Below, one piece after another: positions 36,024 through 45,290 of a stretch of DNA of 64,000 nucleotides; within the stretch, counting starts at the first letter, position 1; each line of letters opens with the position of its first letter. The stretch spans positions 1,364,001 to 1,428,000 of the forward strand of contig CAWBUD010000002.1 of NCBI GenBank assembly GCA_963791945.1, read 5' to 3'. The DNA is from PALSA-1003 sp963791945. Lineage in GTDB: Bacteria > Pseudomonadota > Gammaproteobacteria > Burkholderiales > Casimicrobiaceae. The notes below the pieces were generated by a model, which was not told where the DNA came from, did no database searches, and worked only from the letters and a program-made list of their open reading frames with translations. Both the position numbers and the translations under genes were made by a program.

Positions 36024-36833
36024 ATGACGACCTGTCCCACCGTAGATTTCGGCTCGCGGCAGAATTCCGAGCGTCCCGAAGCCGTGCAAGAGGCTGCCGA
36101 GCTATTCATGGAGCACGGTTGCGTACTGCTCAAGAGTGTGTTCGGCCAGGATTACGTTGCACAACTGCATCGTGCGTTCGTCGATACCTACTCCCCGTAT
36201 CTTGAGGAGCGCGAATTTCCGGACGCATTGAACGTGGGTACCAAACGAACCCAGGTAACGGTCGCTATCGAAGGGCCGTTCAATTCGCCCCAACTCTATG
36301 CGAACGACTTCATTCTGCCGGTGTTGAAGCTGGTACTCGGTGAACACTTGATCGTGGGCAGCTTCGGGGCTGTTGTGTCACTGCCCGGAGCGCCGAATCA
36401 GCACAGTCATCGTGACCACCCGAATATCTATGAATTGACGGAGGCTGAAGCCACGGAACCGTGGGTCGATATAGTGCTGCCTCCCTATGCGCTCAACGCC
36501 ATCGTCCCGCTGGTGCCGCTGAACGCCACCAACGGAACCACGCACCTCTGGCTCGGGAGCCACCTGGTGCCCAAGAACAAGGCCGAGCAGATGCCCAGTG
36601 TCGATCCGTTTGCGGATGTCGGTGACTGCCTTCTGGTGGATTACCGTCTCATGCACGCCGGCAACGCCAATCGCTCGGCCAATCCCCGACCGATACTCTA
36701 TAACATGTACTGCCGCTCATGGTTCAGGGACAGCCGGAACTACCGCCAACAGCGACCGATCAGGATATCGCGCGAAGAATACCTCCGGGTTCCGCAGGAG
36801 TTTCGGTACCTTTTCAATTGGTGGCGAAGATAA
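36024..36833 (+). CDS. Phytanoyl-CoA dioxygenase (PhyH) family protein
   Basis: The 269-residue Fe(II)/2-oxoglutarate oxygenase has the HxD iron site in QHSHRDHPN (about residues 126-134). The second His is in YRLMHAGNANRS, whose Arg would bind 2-oxoglutarate. It begins with a helical segment (EAAELFMEHGCVLLKSVFG) usual for the family. The substrate is unknown. The gene stands alone after a 290-base gap that contains no convincing gene. Confidence 0.85.
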   Translation: MTTCPTVDFGSRQNSERPEAVQEAAELFMEHGCVLLKSVFGQDYVAQLHRAFVDTYSPYLEEREFPDALNVGTKRTQVTVAIEGPFNSPQLYANDFILPVLKLVLGEHLIVGSFGAVVSLPGAPNQHSHRDHPNIYELTEAEATEPWVDIVLPPYALNAIVPLVPLNATNGTTHLWLGSHLVPKNKAEQMPSVDPFADVGDCLLVDYRLMHAGNANRSANPRPILYNMYCRSWFRDSRNYRQQRPIRISREEYLRVPQEFRYLFNWWRR

Positions 36834-36873
36834 CCCCTGCTTCGCCCGCAGGCGGTTGCTGCTCGCCCATCCC

Positions 36874-37716
36874 ATGGACGCCTGGACCTGCCCGAGTTGC
36901 GGCGCGACCGCGACAACGCCTTATTGCGGCAACTGCGGCGAGCGTCGCGTCGATCGCGCCGCAGCGCCCATCGCGCGGCGCCGAGTCGCCGTCGAGCGGA
37001 CGCGCTCGTTCGTGGATCGCACGTCCGCGAGTCTGCACGCTCTGCTCTCTCCGCCCGGACGCCTCACCCGCGACTGGATTCGCGGCCGGCGCGTCGGCTA
37101 TCTGACGCCGATCTCGCTGTTTCTCTGGATCAACGTCGTCTTCTTCCTGGTCCAGTCGGCGACTGGGCTCGGCATCTTGACGTGGCCGCTCCGCATTCAT
37201 CTCTCTGACGATTCGATCAGCTGGCTCACGACCTGGCTGCTTGCGCACCGCAAGCCGGGGGTCACGGAAGCCACGGGTGGCTACGCGGACATCTTCGACG
37301 CGCTCGAGGCGGTGCACGCCAAGTCGCTCGTCATCGTCATGGTGCCCGCCTTCGCCGTCGTGGTGGGCGCGCTGACGCTCGATCGACGCGAGCCGTTCCG
37401 GCATGTGTTCACCTTCGCCACGCACTTCTTCGCGTTTGCCCTCCTCTGGCTTTCGCTGCTGTTCCCGGTCGCCGCGATCGCGCTTCGCCTCATGGCCGCG
37501 AGTCGGCTCACCGTAGATCATCACGCAATGGACATGACCGTCACCGCGATCGAAGCCGCCGGCCTCGGGGCGTACCTTTACGTCGCCCTTGGCACGGTGT
37601 TCGGCCTGTCGTGGCTGCGGCGGTCGATCACCACGGTCGTTCTGATCCTGGCGCTCTACGTGATCCTGAAGGCGTACCACGCGGTGGTGTTCGCGGTGAC
37701 GCTGTACTCGACTTGA
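36874..37716 (+). CDS. DUF3667-like zinc-ribbon membrane protein
   Basis: The 280-residue protein starts with a zinc ribbon (CPSCGATATTPYCGNCGERR). A cytosolic segment and four to five membrane helices follow (PISLFLWINVVFFLV, VIVMVPAFAVVVGAL, FATHFFAFALLWLSLLFPV, LYVALGTVFGLSW, VVLILALYVIL). This is the DUF3667 layout; the function is unknown. It lies 40 bases after the PhyH gene in the same direction. Confidence 0.8.
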   Translation: MDAWTCPSCGATATTPYCGNCGERRVDRAAAPIARRRVAVERTRSFVDRTSASLHALLSPPGRLTRDWIRGRRVGYLTPISLFLWINVVFFLVQSATGLGILTWPLRIHLSDDSISWLTTWLLAHRKPGVTEATGGYADIFDALEAVHAKSLVIVMVPAFAVVVGALTLDRREPFRHVFTFATHFFAFALLWLSLLFPVAAIALRLMAASRLTVDHHAMDMTVTAIEAAGLGAYLYVALGTVFGLSWLRRSITTVVLILALYVILKAYHAVVFAVTLYST

Positions 37717-37846
37717 TACGAAGCACCGCGCAGAATACCTGTGTCTCCGGGGCAGGCGTTGCCCCGAATTGTGGACAGAGCCCTTACAGTACTTGGAATT
37801 TTGCGAGCATAATGAATATTCTTCATACCGCGGCAGCGGAAGCAAA

Positions 37847-38959
37847 ATGACAAAGGGTATCGAGATCGACCGCGCCAAGCGGCTCGCAGAGGAGCCAAGC
37901 AAGGGTCACAACCGTTGGCACCCCGACATTGCACCGGTGCTCGACGTGGAACCGGGCGAAGAGGTCATTCTCGAAACTCGCGACTCGTCCGACGGCCAGA
38001 TTCGCCCGGGCGTGCTTGCCACCGATCTCTTGCGGATGGACTCGAAGATTGTCCACCCGCTGACCGGACCGGTGTACGTCAAAGGTGCGCATCCAGGCGA
38101 TCTGCTCGAGATCGAATATGTTCGGATCACGCCCGAGCGCCATGGCTGGACGCGGTTTATCCCAGGTCTCGGTTTTCTGCACGACCTGTTTAGCGAACCT
38201 TATCTCGTTCATTGGGACCTTGAGAACGATTGGGCGATCTCTTCCGCGCTTCCGGGTGTGCGCATTCCAAGCAGCACGTTCATGGGCACTGCGGGGCTTG
38301 CCCCTTCGCACGCGCAGTTGCACGAGTGGACGCGGCGGGAAGCCGAGTTGCATGAGCGCGGTGGAACTGTCTTTCTCCCCGATTCGAAGAGCGCCGTTCC
38401 GGCCCGGGAACCCATCGCGAGCCAGGGCCTGCGAACCATTCCACCTCGCGAGAACTGTGGCAACGGTGACATCAAGCAAATCACCCAGGGGTCGCGATTG
38501 CTGATCCCGGTGAACGTCGAGGGCGCGCTCTATTCCGCCGGGGACGCGCATTTTGCCCAGGGCGATTCGGAGTGCTGCGGCACGGCCATCGAGATGGGCG
38601 CCACGGTTGCCGTCCGATTCCGCGTGTTGGCCGGGGAAGCGCAGCGTCATGGCATTCGCTGGCCCCGGTTCAGTCATCCGGGGTATTTTGCCGCGCCGGA
38701 GTGGGCAGCCCCCCGCAACTTCATCGCCACAATGGGCATGCCCATTCGCGACGATGGAACCAACGATGGGGGAAACATTACTCTGGCCGCGCGCAATGCG
38801 GTAATCAACATGATCGATTTGCTCGAGGAACGTGGCTGGACGCGCGAGCAGGCGTACATAATTTGCAGCGTTGCCGTCGACTTGAAGGTGAGCAATGTCG
38901 TCGATGTTCCCAATGTCCTCGTCTCGGCGGTGCTACCCGAGGCGATCTTTGAACATTGA
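37847..38959 (+). CDS. Acetamidase/formamidase family protein
   Basis: The 370-residue hydrolase cleaves short amides to ammonia and the acid. The FmdA/AmdA motif KGHNRWHPDIAPVLDVEPGE opens the protein, followed by GPVYVKGAHPGDLLEIE, RENCGNGDIKQ, YSAGDAHFAQGDSECCGTAIE and a C-terminal DLKVSNVVDVPN. ATG 37847 is favoured by GGAAG upstream and by the family N-terminus over the longer frame. It heads a possible two-gene unit with the P5CR-like gene, next to an amidase and amino-acid uptake operon on the other strand. Confidence 0.92.
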   Translation: MTKGIEIDRAKRLAEEPSKGHNRWHPDIAPVLDVEPGEEVILETRDSSDGQIRPGVLATDLLRMDSKIVHPLTGPVYVKGAHPGDLLEIEYVRITPERHGWTRFIPGLGFLHDLFSEPYLVHWDLENDWAISSALPGVRIPSSTFMGTAGLAPSHAQLHEWTRREAELHERGGTVFLPDSKSAVPAREPIASQGLRTIPPRENCGNGDIKQITQGSRLLIPVNVEGALYSAGDAHFAQGDSECCGTAIEMGATVAVRFRVLAGEAQRHGIRWPRFSHPGYFAAPEWAAPRNFIATMGMPIRDDGTNDGGNITLAARNAVINMIDLLEERGWTREQAYIICSVAVDLKVSNVVDVPNVLVSAVLPEAIFEH

Positions 38960-39051
38960 CAGGCGCTGCCGATCCAACGAGTAATCGTGTTGCGGCTGCG
39001 GTTTGCCAATTGCCGGGATAGATTCCCAAGAACGAAGGACGTGGAGGTGTC

Positions 39052-39867
39052 ATGGCTAGCATGCGCGGAGTACGTATTGGTTTGATCGGCGCCGGCGCGA
39101 TTGGTGGCGTGGTCATCGACCGCCTTCTCACTGGCGCCGATTCCCTGGCGGTGGACATTGTTGCTTGCGAACCGCGCGACACGCGACGCGAAGAGCTGGC
39201 GCAGCGATTCGGGGTCCGAACCACGAGCAACCCGGTCGAAGCGGCAGGTGGAGAGGTGATCGTTCTTGCCCTGCCTCCACTGGAGGTCGCCAAGGCGCTG
39301 CAGGCCATCCGCGACCATCTGTCGCATCAACCCGTGATCGTTTCGTTTGCTGCGGCAGTACCTATCTCGAGTTTAGAGTCGATGCTGCCCCCGGGAACAT
39401 CGGTCGTGCGGATCAACCCGAATTCGCCCTCGTTGGTCGGCGCGGGCTTCAATCCAGTGACCTACGGCTCGAACATGACGAGTAAAGCCCGGGCAGTCGT
39501 CGATCGGTTCCTCGCCGTGATGGGTGCAACAGCCGAGATCGATGACGCGTCGATGAACGCGTACACGGCGCTCAGCGCGGTGGGGCCGACCTACTTCTTG
39601 CCCGTGCTCGACGCGATGATCGGAGCCGGCATGGAGCTTGGTTTGAGCCGCGAGGCTGCGGTCGCAGCAGCGACCGCGACGGCACGGGGGACGGCCGAGC
39701 TTGCCGCAAAGCGCGCGGAGAGCCCCGAGCAACTCAAGCTGTTCACCGGCTTGCGTCCGCTAAAGGATGGCGAAGTGCGTGATCTCGTAAAGCAGGCGAT
39801 CGCCGACGCCGTCGGGCGCATGACGGCATTGCAGCAGAAGATCACCTCTGCTCCGACCCAGACTTGA
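39052..39867 (+). CDS. Pyrroline-5-carboxylate reductase-like dehydrogenase
   Basis: The 271-residue protein has a Rossmann NAD(P) site (RIGLIGAGAIGGVVIDRLL). It also has the P5CR dimerisation segment with TALSAVGPTYFLPVLDAMI and MELGLSREAAVAAAT, and the tail GLRPLKDGEVRDLVKQAI. It may reduce pyrroline-5-carboxylate to proline or a related cyclic imine. The last section lacks the exact P5CR signature, so a related imine reductase is possible. It is 92 bases downstream of the formamidase and GGAGG precedes its ATG. Confidence 0.82.
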   Translation: MASMRGVRIGLIGAGAIGGVVIDRLLTGADSLAVDIVACEPRDTRREELAQRFGVRTTSNPVEAAGGEVIVLALPPLEVAKALQAIRDHLSHQPVIVSFAAAVPISSLESMLPPGTSVVRINPNSPSLVGAGFNPVTYGSNMTSKARAVVDRFLAVMGATAEIDDASMNAYTALSAVGPTYFLPVLDAMIGAGMELGLSREAAVAAATATARGTAELAAKRAESPEQLKLFTGLRPLKDGEVRDLVKQAIADAVGRMTALQQKITSAPTQT

Positions 39868-39949
39868 CCGGGCATGCACGCTTCGCGCCCATCGGCACGC
39901 GCATACTTCGTTCACCGCTAGCGACTGAGCCAGCAGCCCGCGGCGGGGC

Positions 39950-40342
39950 TTAGGGGCAGACGATAAGATCGATCTCGACCAGGGCGCCCACCGCCAGATT
40001 GGTGACTCCGACTGTCGTCCTGGCAGGATAGTGTCCCTGCGTGAAGTAGCTGCTATAGACCTTGTTTACCGCCGGATAATCCGCCGAGAAGTTTACGAGG
40101 TAGATGCGGACCATCGCGGCGCGGTCGAGCGAGCTTCCGGCGCCGCGCAGAACCGTTTGCAAGTTGCGCATGATCTGCTGGGTCTGCTCGGCGGCACCGC
40201 CCGGAACGAGCGCACCTGTCTTGGGATCGACACCGAGCTGACCGGTCACGAAGATAAAACCACCAGCACGTACCGCATGGCTGTAAGCGGCAGTCGGAGG
40301 TGGCGGTGGAGCTTCGGCTATGGTGAGAAATTCCGGATTCAT
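39950..40342 (-). CDS. RidA/YjgF family enamine/imine deaminase
   Basis: The 130-residue protein has the RidA core: AYSHAVRAGGFIFVTGQLGV and a C-terminal RTTVGVTNLAVGALVEIDLIVC, whose Arg and Glu form the active-site pair. RidA proteins hydrolyse reactive 2-aminoacrylate and similar enamines. The N-terminus is Pro-rich (EAPPPPPTAAY). Its start overlaps the stop of the upstream ATPase by four bases, so it belongs to the amidase/amino-acid operon and probably removes imines made there. Confidence 0.92.
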   Translation of the reverse strand: MNPEFLTIAEAPPPPPTAAYSHAVRAGGFIFVTGQLGVDPKTGALVPGGAAEQTQQIMRNLQTVLRGAGSSLDRAAMVRIYLVNFSADYPAVNKVYSSYFTQGHYPARTTVGVTNLAVGALVEIDLIVCP

Positions 40343-41136
40343 TCTTGACGGCTCCTCGTGTTAACGTAACGTTCCAGAAATTGCCGGGAACGTTCGGTGG
40401 CCGGTCGCTCGAAAAAAGTCGTTGCCGACGCGACCTCTATGATCTTCCCTTTGTCGAGAAAAACGATGCGATTCGCCGCATCGCGTGCGAAGCTCATCTC
40501 ATGCGTCACGACGATCATCGTCAAACCCAGTTTCGTGATATCACGCATGACTGCCAGTACTTCACCAACGAGCTCGGGATCGAGCGCACTCGTGGCCTCA
40601 TCAAAGAGCAGCACCTCAGGACGCATGGCCAGCGCCCTGGCGATAGCCACGCGCTGCATCTGACCTCCGGAAAGGAACGCCGGATACGTATTGCGTTTGT
40701 CGGCGAGCCCGACCTTTTCCAGGAGATGCTCTCCTTCGCTTGTGACTTCGCGAACAGGTCTGCGCAAAACGTGCACCGGGCTCTGGATGACATTCTCCAG
40801 CGCCGTCAGATGCGGCCATAGGTTGAAATGCTGGAACACCATACCAATCCGAGCCCGAATCAGCGCGAGCTCGCCATCGCTCATCGGTATCGTGCCGGTT
40901 GCGGTGACCTTGTAGCCGACGCGGGTGCCGTGAAGAAATACCAACCCACGATCAGGCCGCTCCAGCCAGTTGATGCAGCGAAGCAGCGTCGATTTCCCGG
41001 AACCGCTGGGACCGACGATGCACACCGTCTCGCCCGGCACAATCTGCAGATCGATGTCCGTCAGCACTTCGTGTGCGCCGAAGCTCTTCGCCACACCGCG
41101 CAATTCGACTGCCGGCGTTGAGGGGGTATCAGGCAC
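40339..41136 (-). CDS. Polar amino acid ABC transporter ATPase
   Basis: The 265-residue HisP/GlnQ-type ATPase has Walker A (VGPSGSGKST), Q-loop (MVFQHFNLWPHLTALENV), signature FLSGGQMQRVAIARAL, Walker B (LLFDEATSALDPE) and switch His (VVTHEMSFA). GTG 41136 is chosen because it overlaps the permease stop by eight bases and sits at the family N-terminus; an ATG at 41241 is possible but unlikely. It powers the two permeases upstream and may also serve the ATPase-less cassette at 32654-34815. Confidence 0.92.
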   Translation of the reverse strand: MPDTPSTPAVELRGVAKSFGAHEVLTDIDLQIVPGETVCIVGPSGSGKSTLLRCINWLERPDRGLVFLHGTRVGYKVTATGTIPMSDGELALIRARIGMVFQHFNLWPHLTALENVIQSPVHVLRRPVREVTSEGEHLLEKVGLADKRNTYPAFLSGGQMQRVAIARALAMRPEVLLFDEATSALDPELVGEVLAVMRDITKLGLTMIVVTHEMSFARDAANRIVFLDKGKIIEVASATTFFERPATERSRQFLERYVNTRSRQE

Positions 41137-41791
41137 GGCGTGGTCGGACGAGAGCGGCGTATCTCTCCCCACGCCGGACGAACCATTCGACGCCGCCGCA
41201 AAGCGCCCAGTAAAGCAGGGTCGCGAACAGGAAGGATTCAAAAGGAACGAAATAATACGATTGAACCGCCTGCGCCGCGAAGGTGAGCTCGGGGACGGTG
41301 ATGATGGAGAGGAACGCGGAATCCTTGATCAGCTGAATTAGCTGATTGCCGATCACCGGCCCCACGGCGATCAGAACCTGGGGCAGGATGATCCGCCGGA
41401 ACAACATCAACCCGGAAAACCCGAACGCGTGGGCGGATTCGGTCTGCCCGGCAGGCAGGTGGGCCCATCCCCCGCGAAGAATCTCGGCCATGTAGGCCGT
41501 GTTGTAAGCAACCAAGGTGATCAGCGCGGCGCTCCACTTGTCGACGACGACTCCTAACGACGGAAGCCCGAAGTACACCAGATAGGTCAGAAGCAGGAAT
41601 GGGATACATCGTCCTGCGTCGACTAGCGCCCGCGAGACGCCGGCGACGACGCGGTTTTTTGACATCATCGGAACCACCAGCAGGCCGCCCAGCAGCAGCG
41701 ACAGCGTTACCGACACCGCGCAAAGCCACAGCGTGTTACCCAGCCCAATTGCGAACTGTGGCAGCTCGTGCCAGATGACGCCAAAGCGCAC
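41129..41791 (-). CDS. Polar amino acid ABC permease
   Basis: The 220-residue membrane protein of the HisM/GlnP family has IPFLLLTYLVYFGLPSLGV, the coupling segment ESAHAFGFSGLMLFRRIILP and AVGPVIGNQLIQLIKDSAF. GTG 41791, one base after the upstream permease stop (TGA-A-GTG), is the likely start; a longer ATG start at 41845 would overlap the neighbour. It forms the second half of a permease heterodimer. Confidence 0.9.
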   Translation of the reverse strand: MRFGVIWHELPQFAIGLGNTLWLCAVSVTLSLLLGGLLVVPMMSKNRVVAGVSRALVDAGRCIPFLLLTYLVYFGLPSLGVVVDKWSAALITLVAYNTAYMAEILRGGWAHLPAGQTESAHAFGFSGLMLFRRIILPQVLIAVGPVIGNQLIQLIKDSAFLSIITVPELTFAAQAVQSYYFVPFESFLFATLLYWALCGGVEWFVRRGERYAALVRPRRA

Positions 41792-41792
41792 T

Positions 41793-42443
41793 TCAGATCT
41801 TTCCCAGGCGCACGCGCACGTGTCGTTCGAGCGTGCGGGCGGCAAAAACCAGCACGAGCAGCACGACCCCGTAGATCACGGCTGCCGCGAGGAACGGTGG
41901 CAGTGGCTCATAGGTCGTCGCCGCAATCTGGCGGCCCTTTCTGGTGAGTTCGACTACGCCGATGATCGCGACTGCCGGGCTGGCTTTGATCAGCAGCGTC
42001 ATCTCATTGACGAGCGACGGCAGGCTCGCCCGCCAAATCTGGGGAAGGACGATCGTGCGAAACGCCACGAATCGGGTCATGCCAAAGGCGGTCGCCGAAT
42101 CGAGTTGCCCCTGTGGAAAGTCGACGATGGCAGCTCGCCAGATTTCACTGTTGAATGCGGTTGTATTGAGCGTCAGGGAGAGGATTGCCGCCGGCAGTGG
42201 ATCCATGGACCAGCCAAGCGCAGGCAGGCCAAAGTAAATGAGCATCACGAACGTTACGACCGGGACGGCGCGCACGAAGCTCGCATAAGTCCCGCAAGCG
42301 ACGCTCAGGATGCGCATCTTTGCGCAGCGGCCCAGGGCAAGCAACAAGCCGAGCGGCACGCCCAACGCGATCGCAGCCGCGGAAACGATGACAGTTATGA
42401 CCGCACCGCTCAGGAGGTCCAACAGTGTCGGCGCGGTAAGCAT
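41793..42443 (-). CDS. Polar amino acid ABC permease
   Basis: The 216-residue permease has motifs SFVRAVPVVTFVMLIYFGLP, DSATAFGMTRFVAFRTIVLP and SLVNEMTLLIKASPAVAIIG. About five membrane helices are visible. It lies between the binding-protein gene (91 bases upstream) and the other permease (one-base gap), inside one operon. Confidence 0.92.
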   Translation of the reverse strand: MLTAPTLLDLLSGAVITVIVSAAAIALGVPLGLLLALGRCAKMRILSVACGTYASFVRAVPVVTFVMLIYFGLPALGWSMDPLPAAILSLTLNTTAFNSEIWRAAIVDFPQGQLDSATAFGMTRFVAFRTIVLPQIWRASLPSLVNEMTLLIKASPAVAIIGVVELTRKGRQIAATTYEPLPPFLAAAVIYGVVLLVLVFAARTLERHVRVRLGKI

Positions 42444-42534
42444 TCAAGCCCCTAGAACAGCAAACCGTCCGCAGTTTCCCGCGGACGGCAGCCTTCGAAA
42501 TTGACGCGTGGATTCGAAGCAGCGATTGCTCGAC

Positions 42535-43419
42535 TCAACGCATGGGGCGATCACCTGGGAGCAGCGGTTGATTTGGCAGGTTGTCGAAGGTGATCTTGAG
42601 CCACTCTGTTTGAAGCTGTTTCATGGAGCCATTGGCCTTTTCCTGGGCTAGGAACTTGTTTAGATATTCGCGAACACTGTCGTTGCCCTTCGCGATCGCC
42701 CAGGCGGCGTACGATTTGTCGCCCACCCGCTGGCCGAGCTCGAATACATTCGGCTTCTCGTGAACGAGCGTAGAAAGTGACACGATGTTGTGGATGACCG
42801 CGTCGAGACGCTTGTTCACGAGGTCCTGATAGGCCTCCGAGAACGCTCCGTATTGGACTATGTTGCCCAGGCTTCCGCCGGTCTTTTTCAGGTCGGTTTC
42901 GAGGTACGGAAGGACTTGAAAAGATGCGCCTCCCTGCTGGACGCCAAGGGTCTTCCCCGACAGGTCCTTGATTGCCTCGATCCTCGTGTCGCCCTTCCGC
43001 TTCACATAAGCCATCGTCGATTCGGAAATGGGCATGGTGAAATCGAGCGACTTCGCACGCTCGTCGGTAATCACCGCGGCGGTAAGCGCGACGTCGTACT
43101 TCCCGGAGGCAACACCGGGCAGGATGCCCTGCCACGGCAGGATCTCCTGCCGGATTTCGAAAGGCGCGACCTTTCTCAGAGCTGCCAGGAGCGCGTGGTC
43201 ATAGCCCATCGGTTTGCCGTTGACGACGTATTCAAACGGGGGGTAATCGTCCTCCGTGGCAACGATCATGAAGCCGCGCTTTTTGATTTCATCGAGCGTG
43301 GCTCCGCTAGCGATTCGCGCTCCGAGAGCGCAAATACCGGCTACGGCAAGAGACAACAAGAGCCAACGCCAGATCCGGGTACGCCGAAGAGTCTTGACAG
43401 CATGCATGAGCGTGGTCAT
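42535..43419 (-). CDS. Polar amino acid ABC substrate-binding protein
   Basis: The 294-residue periplasmic SBP_bac_3 protein has an N-terminal signal (RWLLLSLAVAGICALGARIA) and motifs KKRGFMIVATEDDYPPFEYV, MGYDHALLAALRKVA, YDVALTAAVITDERAKSLDF and LDAVIHNIVSL. GGAG upstream supports ATG 43419. It is encoded between the amidase and its two permeases, so it likely binds an amide, amino acid or N-acyl amino acid that the amidase then cleaves. Confidence 0.92.
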   Translation of the reverse strand: MTTLMHAVKTLRRTRIWRWLLLSLAVAGICALGARIASGATLDEIKKRGFMIVATEDDYPPFEYVVNGKPMGYDHALLAALRKVAPFEIRQEILPWQGILPGVASGKYDVALTAAVITDERAKSLDFTMPISESTMAYVKRKGDTRIEAIKDLSGKTLGVQQGGASFQVLPYLETDLKKTGGSLGNIVQYGAFSEAYQDLVNKRLDAVIHNIVSLSTLVHEKPNVFELGQRVGDKSYAAWAIAKGNDSVREYLNKFLAQEKANGSMKQLQTEWLKITFDNLPNQPLLPGDRPMR

Positions 43420-43557
43420 CTCCGTTCTCCTTACATTGCGCCACCGACGATGTACGTCGCCCTTTGCGACGCCAATATAGCCCGAAACATTTCTCAGCGC
43501 ACGACATTCGCGCGATGCCGAACGAATTGCGGATTGCTTACGCACGCATTCGAGTTT

Positions 43558-44910
43558 TCAGGATTGTAATGTGGGTTGGCTCGGGGTGTGCCCGTCCGAG
43601 ACGGGTGCGTCGCGGCCCACATCAGGCCATTCGGCCTTGAAAAACGCGCCCGCCCCGGCTAGAAGACCCTCGCGCTGCGGTCCGGCAATGAGCTGCACGC
43701 CCACGGGAAGGCCGTCGACCGACCCACACGGGACGGCAAGCGCGGGGAGGCCAACCAGGCTCCAGGGTCCCTGCAGCTTCGATGGGCCCGTCTCTTCCGA
43801 GAAAACGGGCGCGGTCCCGTTGGTCGCCGGCGCAAGGATGACTGAATCCTCCTCCAGTAGCTTCAGTATCTCCTCCCGATAACCCTGCGCATCCGCGATC
43901 GCATCGGCATACGCACGATCCGAGATCCTGCGTCCGGAATCGATGATCTCGCGCAGCCTGTCGCTCATGGCGTCGCCGTACCGGTCGCGGTCGCCTCCAT
44001 GATTGGACGCTATATCGCGGAAGAGAATCGTTTCATAGCAGGACACCACATTCTCGAATCTTGCCGACAGATTCGCCGTGTCTACTCGAATGCCGTTCGA
44101 CTCGAGGAGTACCTGGGCCCTGTCAACGGCTGCGATCGAGCTCGGCTCGACGTACTTCTGCAACGGCCCTTCAATGCGCCGCACGCGCTTCGGAGTCGCG
44201 ACAGGGCCCGCGCCGGGCAACTGTCCGCCTCCCCGGTCGAACATCACCATGAATGCAAGCAGGATGTCAGCAGCCGTACGCGCCATCGGTCCTACGTGGT
44301 CGAGGTAGGCCGACAGAGGCATCGCGCCGGCCGTACTTATCGCCTGCTTCGTCGGTTTCAAGCCAAAGACTCCGCAGTACACCGCCGGACGAACAATCGA
44401 CCCGACTGTTTGCGTGCCGATCGAAATCGGCACCATGCCTGCAGCCACCGACGCCGCAGAGCCGCTCGACGATCCGCCGGGGGTTCGAGATGCATCGTGC
44501 GGATTGGTGGTCGGCCCGGCACGCGCGATGGCATATTCAGTCGAAACCGTCGTGCCCACGATTACTGCCCCGGCTTCGCGAAGCTGCCGCACGACAACAG
44601 CATCGCTGGAAGGCTTGCGCAAGCCGTGGATTGGGCTTCCCAGAGTGCATTTGAGCCCCGCAACGTCGATGGTTTCCTTGACGGCGATAGGAATTCCGTG
44701 GAGCGGGCCGGAGACGGTTCGATTGTCGAGCTCGGTCGCGGTTCGCAGCGCCCCGTCAGCATCGATCTCAACAAAGGCATGCACCGTGGGCTCAAGCGCC
44801 TCGATTCTCGCCAGGCAGCTTTGGACGATCTCGCGCGCCGAGCATTCTTTCGTCCGCAGGAGTTCGGACAACTCTAACGCCGGCAGCCGGTATAGCGGGT
44901 CAGGTGTCAT
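43558..44910 (-). CDS. Amidase-signature family amidase
   Basis: The 450-residue enzyme has the Ser-cisSer-Lys triad of the amidase family: Lys in GIPIAVKETIDVAG (about residue 77), cis-Ser in TPGGSSSGSAASVAAGMVP, and the Ser nucleophile in TQTVGSIVRPAVYCGVFG. It hydrolyses carboxamides. It resembles GatA but stands without gatB or gatC, so a catabolic amidase is likelier. It heads the operon amidase-SBP-permease-permease-ATPase-RidA. Confidence 0.92.
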   Translation of the reverse strand: MTPDPLYRLPALELSELLRTKECSAREIVQSCLARIEALEPTVHAFVEIDADGALRTATELDNRTVSGPLHGIPIAVKETIDVAGLKCTLGSPIHGLRKPSSDAVVVRQLREAGAVIVGTTVSTEYAIARAGPTTNPHDASRTPGGSSSGSAASVAAGMVPISIGTQTVGSIVRPAVYCGVFGLKPTKQAISTAGAMPLSAYLDHVGPMARTAADILLAFMVMFDRGGGQLPGAGPVATPKRVRRIEGPLQKYVEPSSIAAVDRAQVLLESNGIRVDTANLSARFENVVSCYETILFRDIASNHGGDRDRYGDAMSDRLREIIDSGRRISDRAYADAIADAQGYREEILKLLEEDSVILAPATNGTAPVFSEETGPSKLQGPWSLVGLPALAVPCGSVDGLPVGVQLIAGPQREGLLAGAGAFFKAEWPDVGRDAPVSDGHTPSQPTLQS

Positions 44911-45025
44911 CCACCCTCGGTCGAGTTGAGCAGGCCATTGTCAATCAGGTATTTGCAGCGCTTCGGACTCCAGCAGTCCTGTCACGTGAATTTGGCCGAC
45001 GTTAGCCGGCCAAAAAAAAGCTTCT

Positions 45026-45049
45026 TGGCGGAGAGAGGGATTCGAACCC
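45026..45049 (-). other. tRNA 3'-end fragment (possible attachment site)
   Basis: On the minus strand GGGTTCGAATCCCTCTCTCC followed by GCCA matches the T-arm and acceptor 3' strand of a Ser-type tRNA. No matching 5' half is found within the preceding 90 bases, so it is not a full tRNA gene. Such fragments are left at integration sites of tRNA-targeting elements. The rest of the gap 44911-45290 holds an inverted TTGGCCG/CGGCCAA pair next to an A8 run and no gene. Confidence 0.6.
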
Positions 45050-45290
45050 GCCGATTCTAAGGGCTACAGACGGAAACGCAAGGGGAAATGATCCCATCCA
45101 ATCCCCGGAAACCATAGCACTGCGACGCGGGCGCCGATGACCCCGTTTCAGTATCGGCCGGCAGTAGAAATTTCCGACTCCTGAGACACAATGGCGAGCG
45201 ACCACAACGATCGCAGATGCCTTACCGAATCGTCATCCTTGGTCGATAATCCGGCACGCCTTTACGGTTCCATCCGATCTAGGTGAAATC

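Noticed and set aside
45011..45018. A8 run beside TTGGCCG/CGGCCAA as an intrinsic terminator
   Set aside because: On the strand where a stem is followed by a U run the order is wrong: T8 comes before, not after, the stem.
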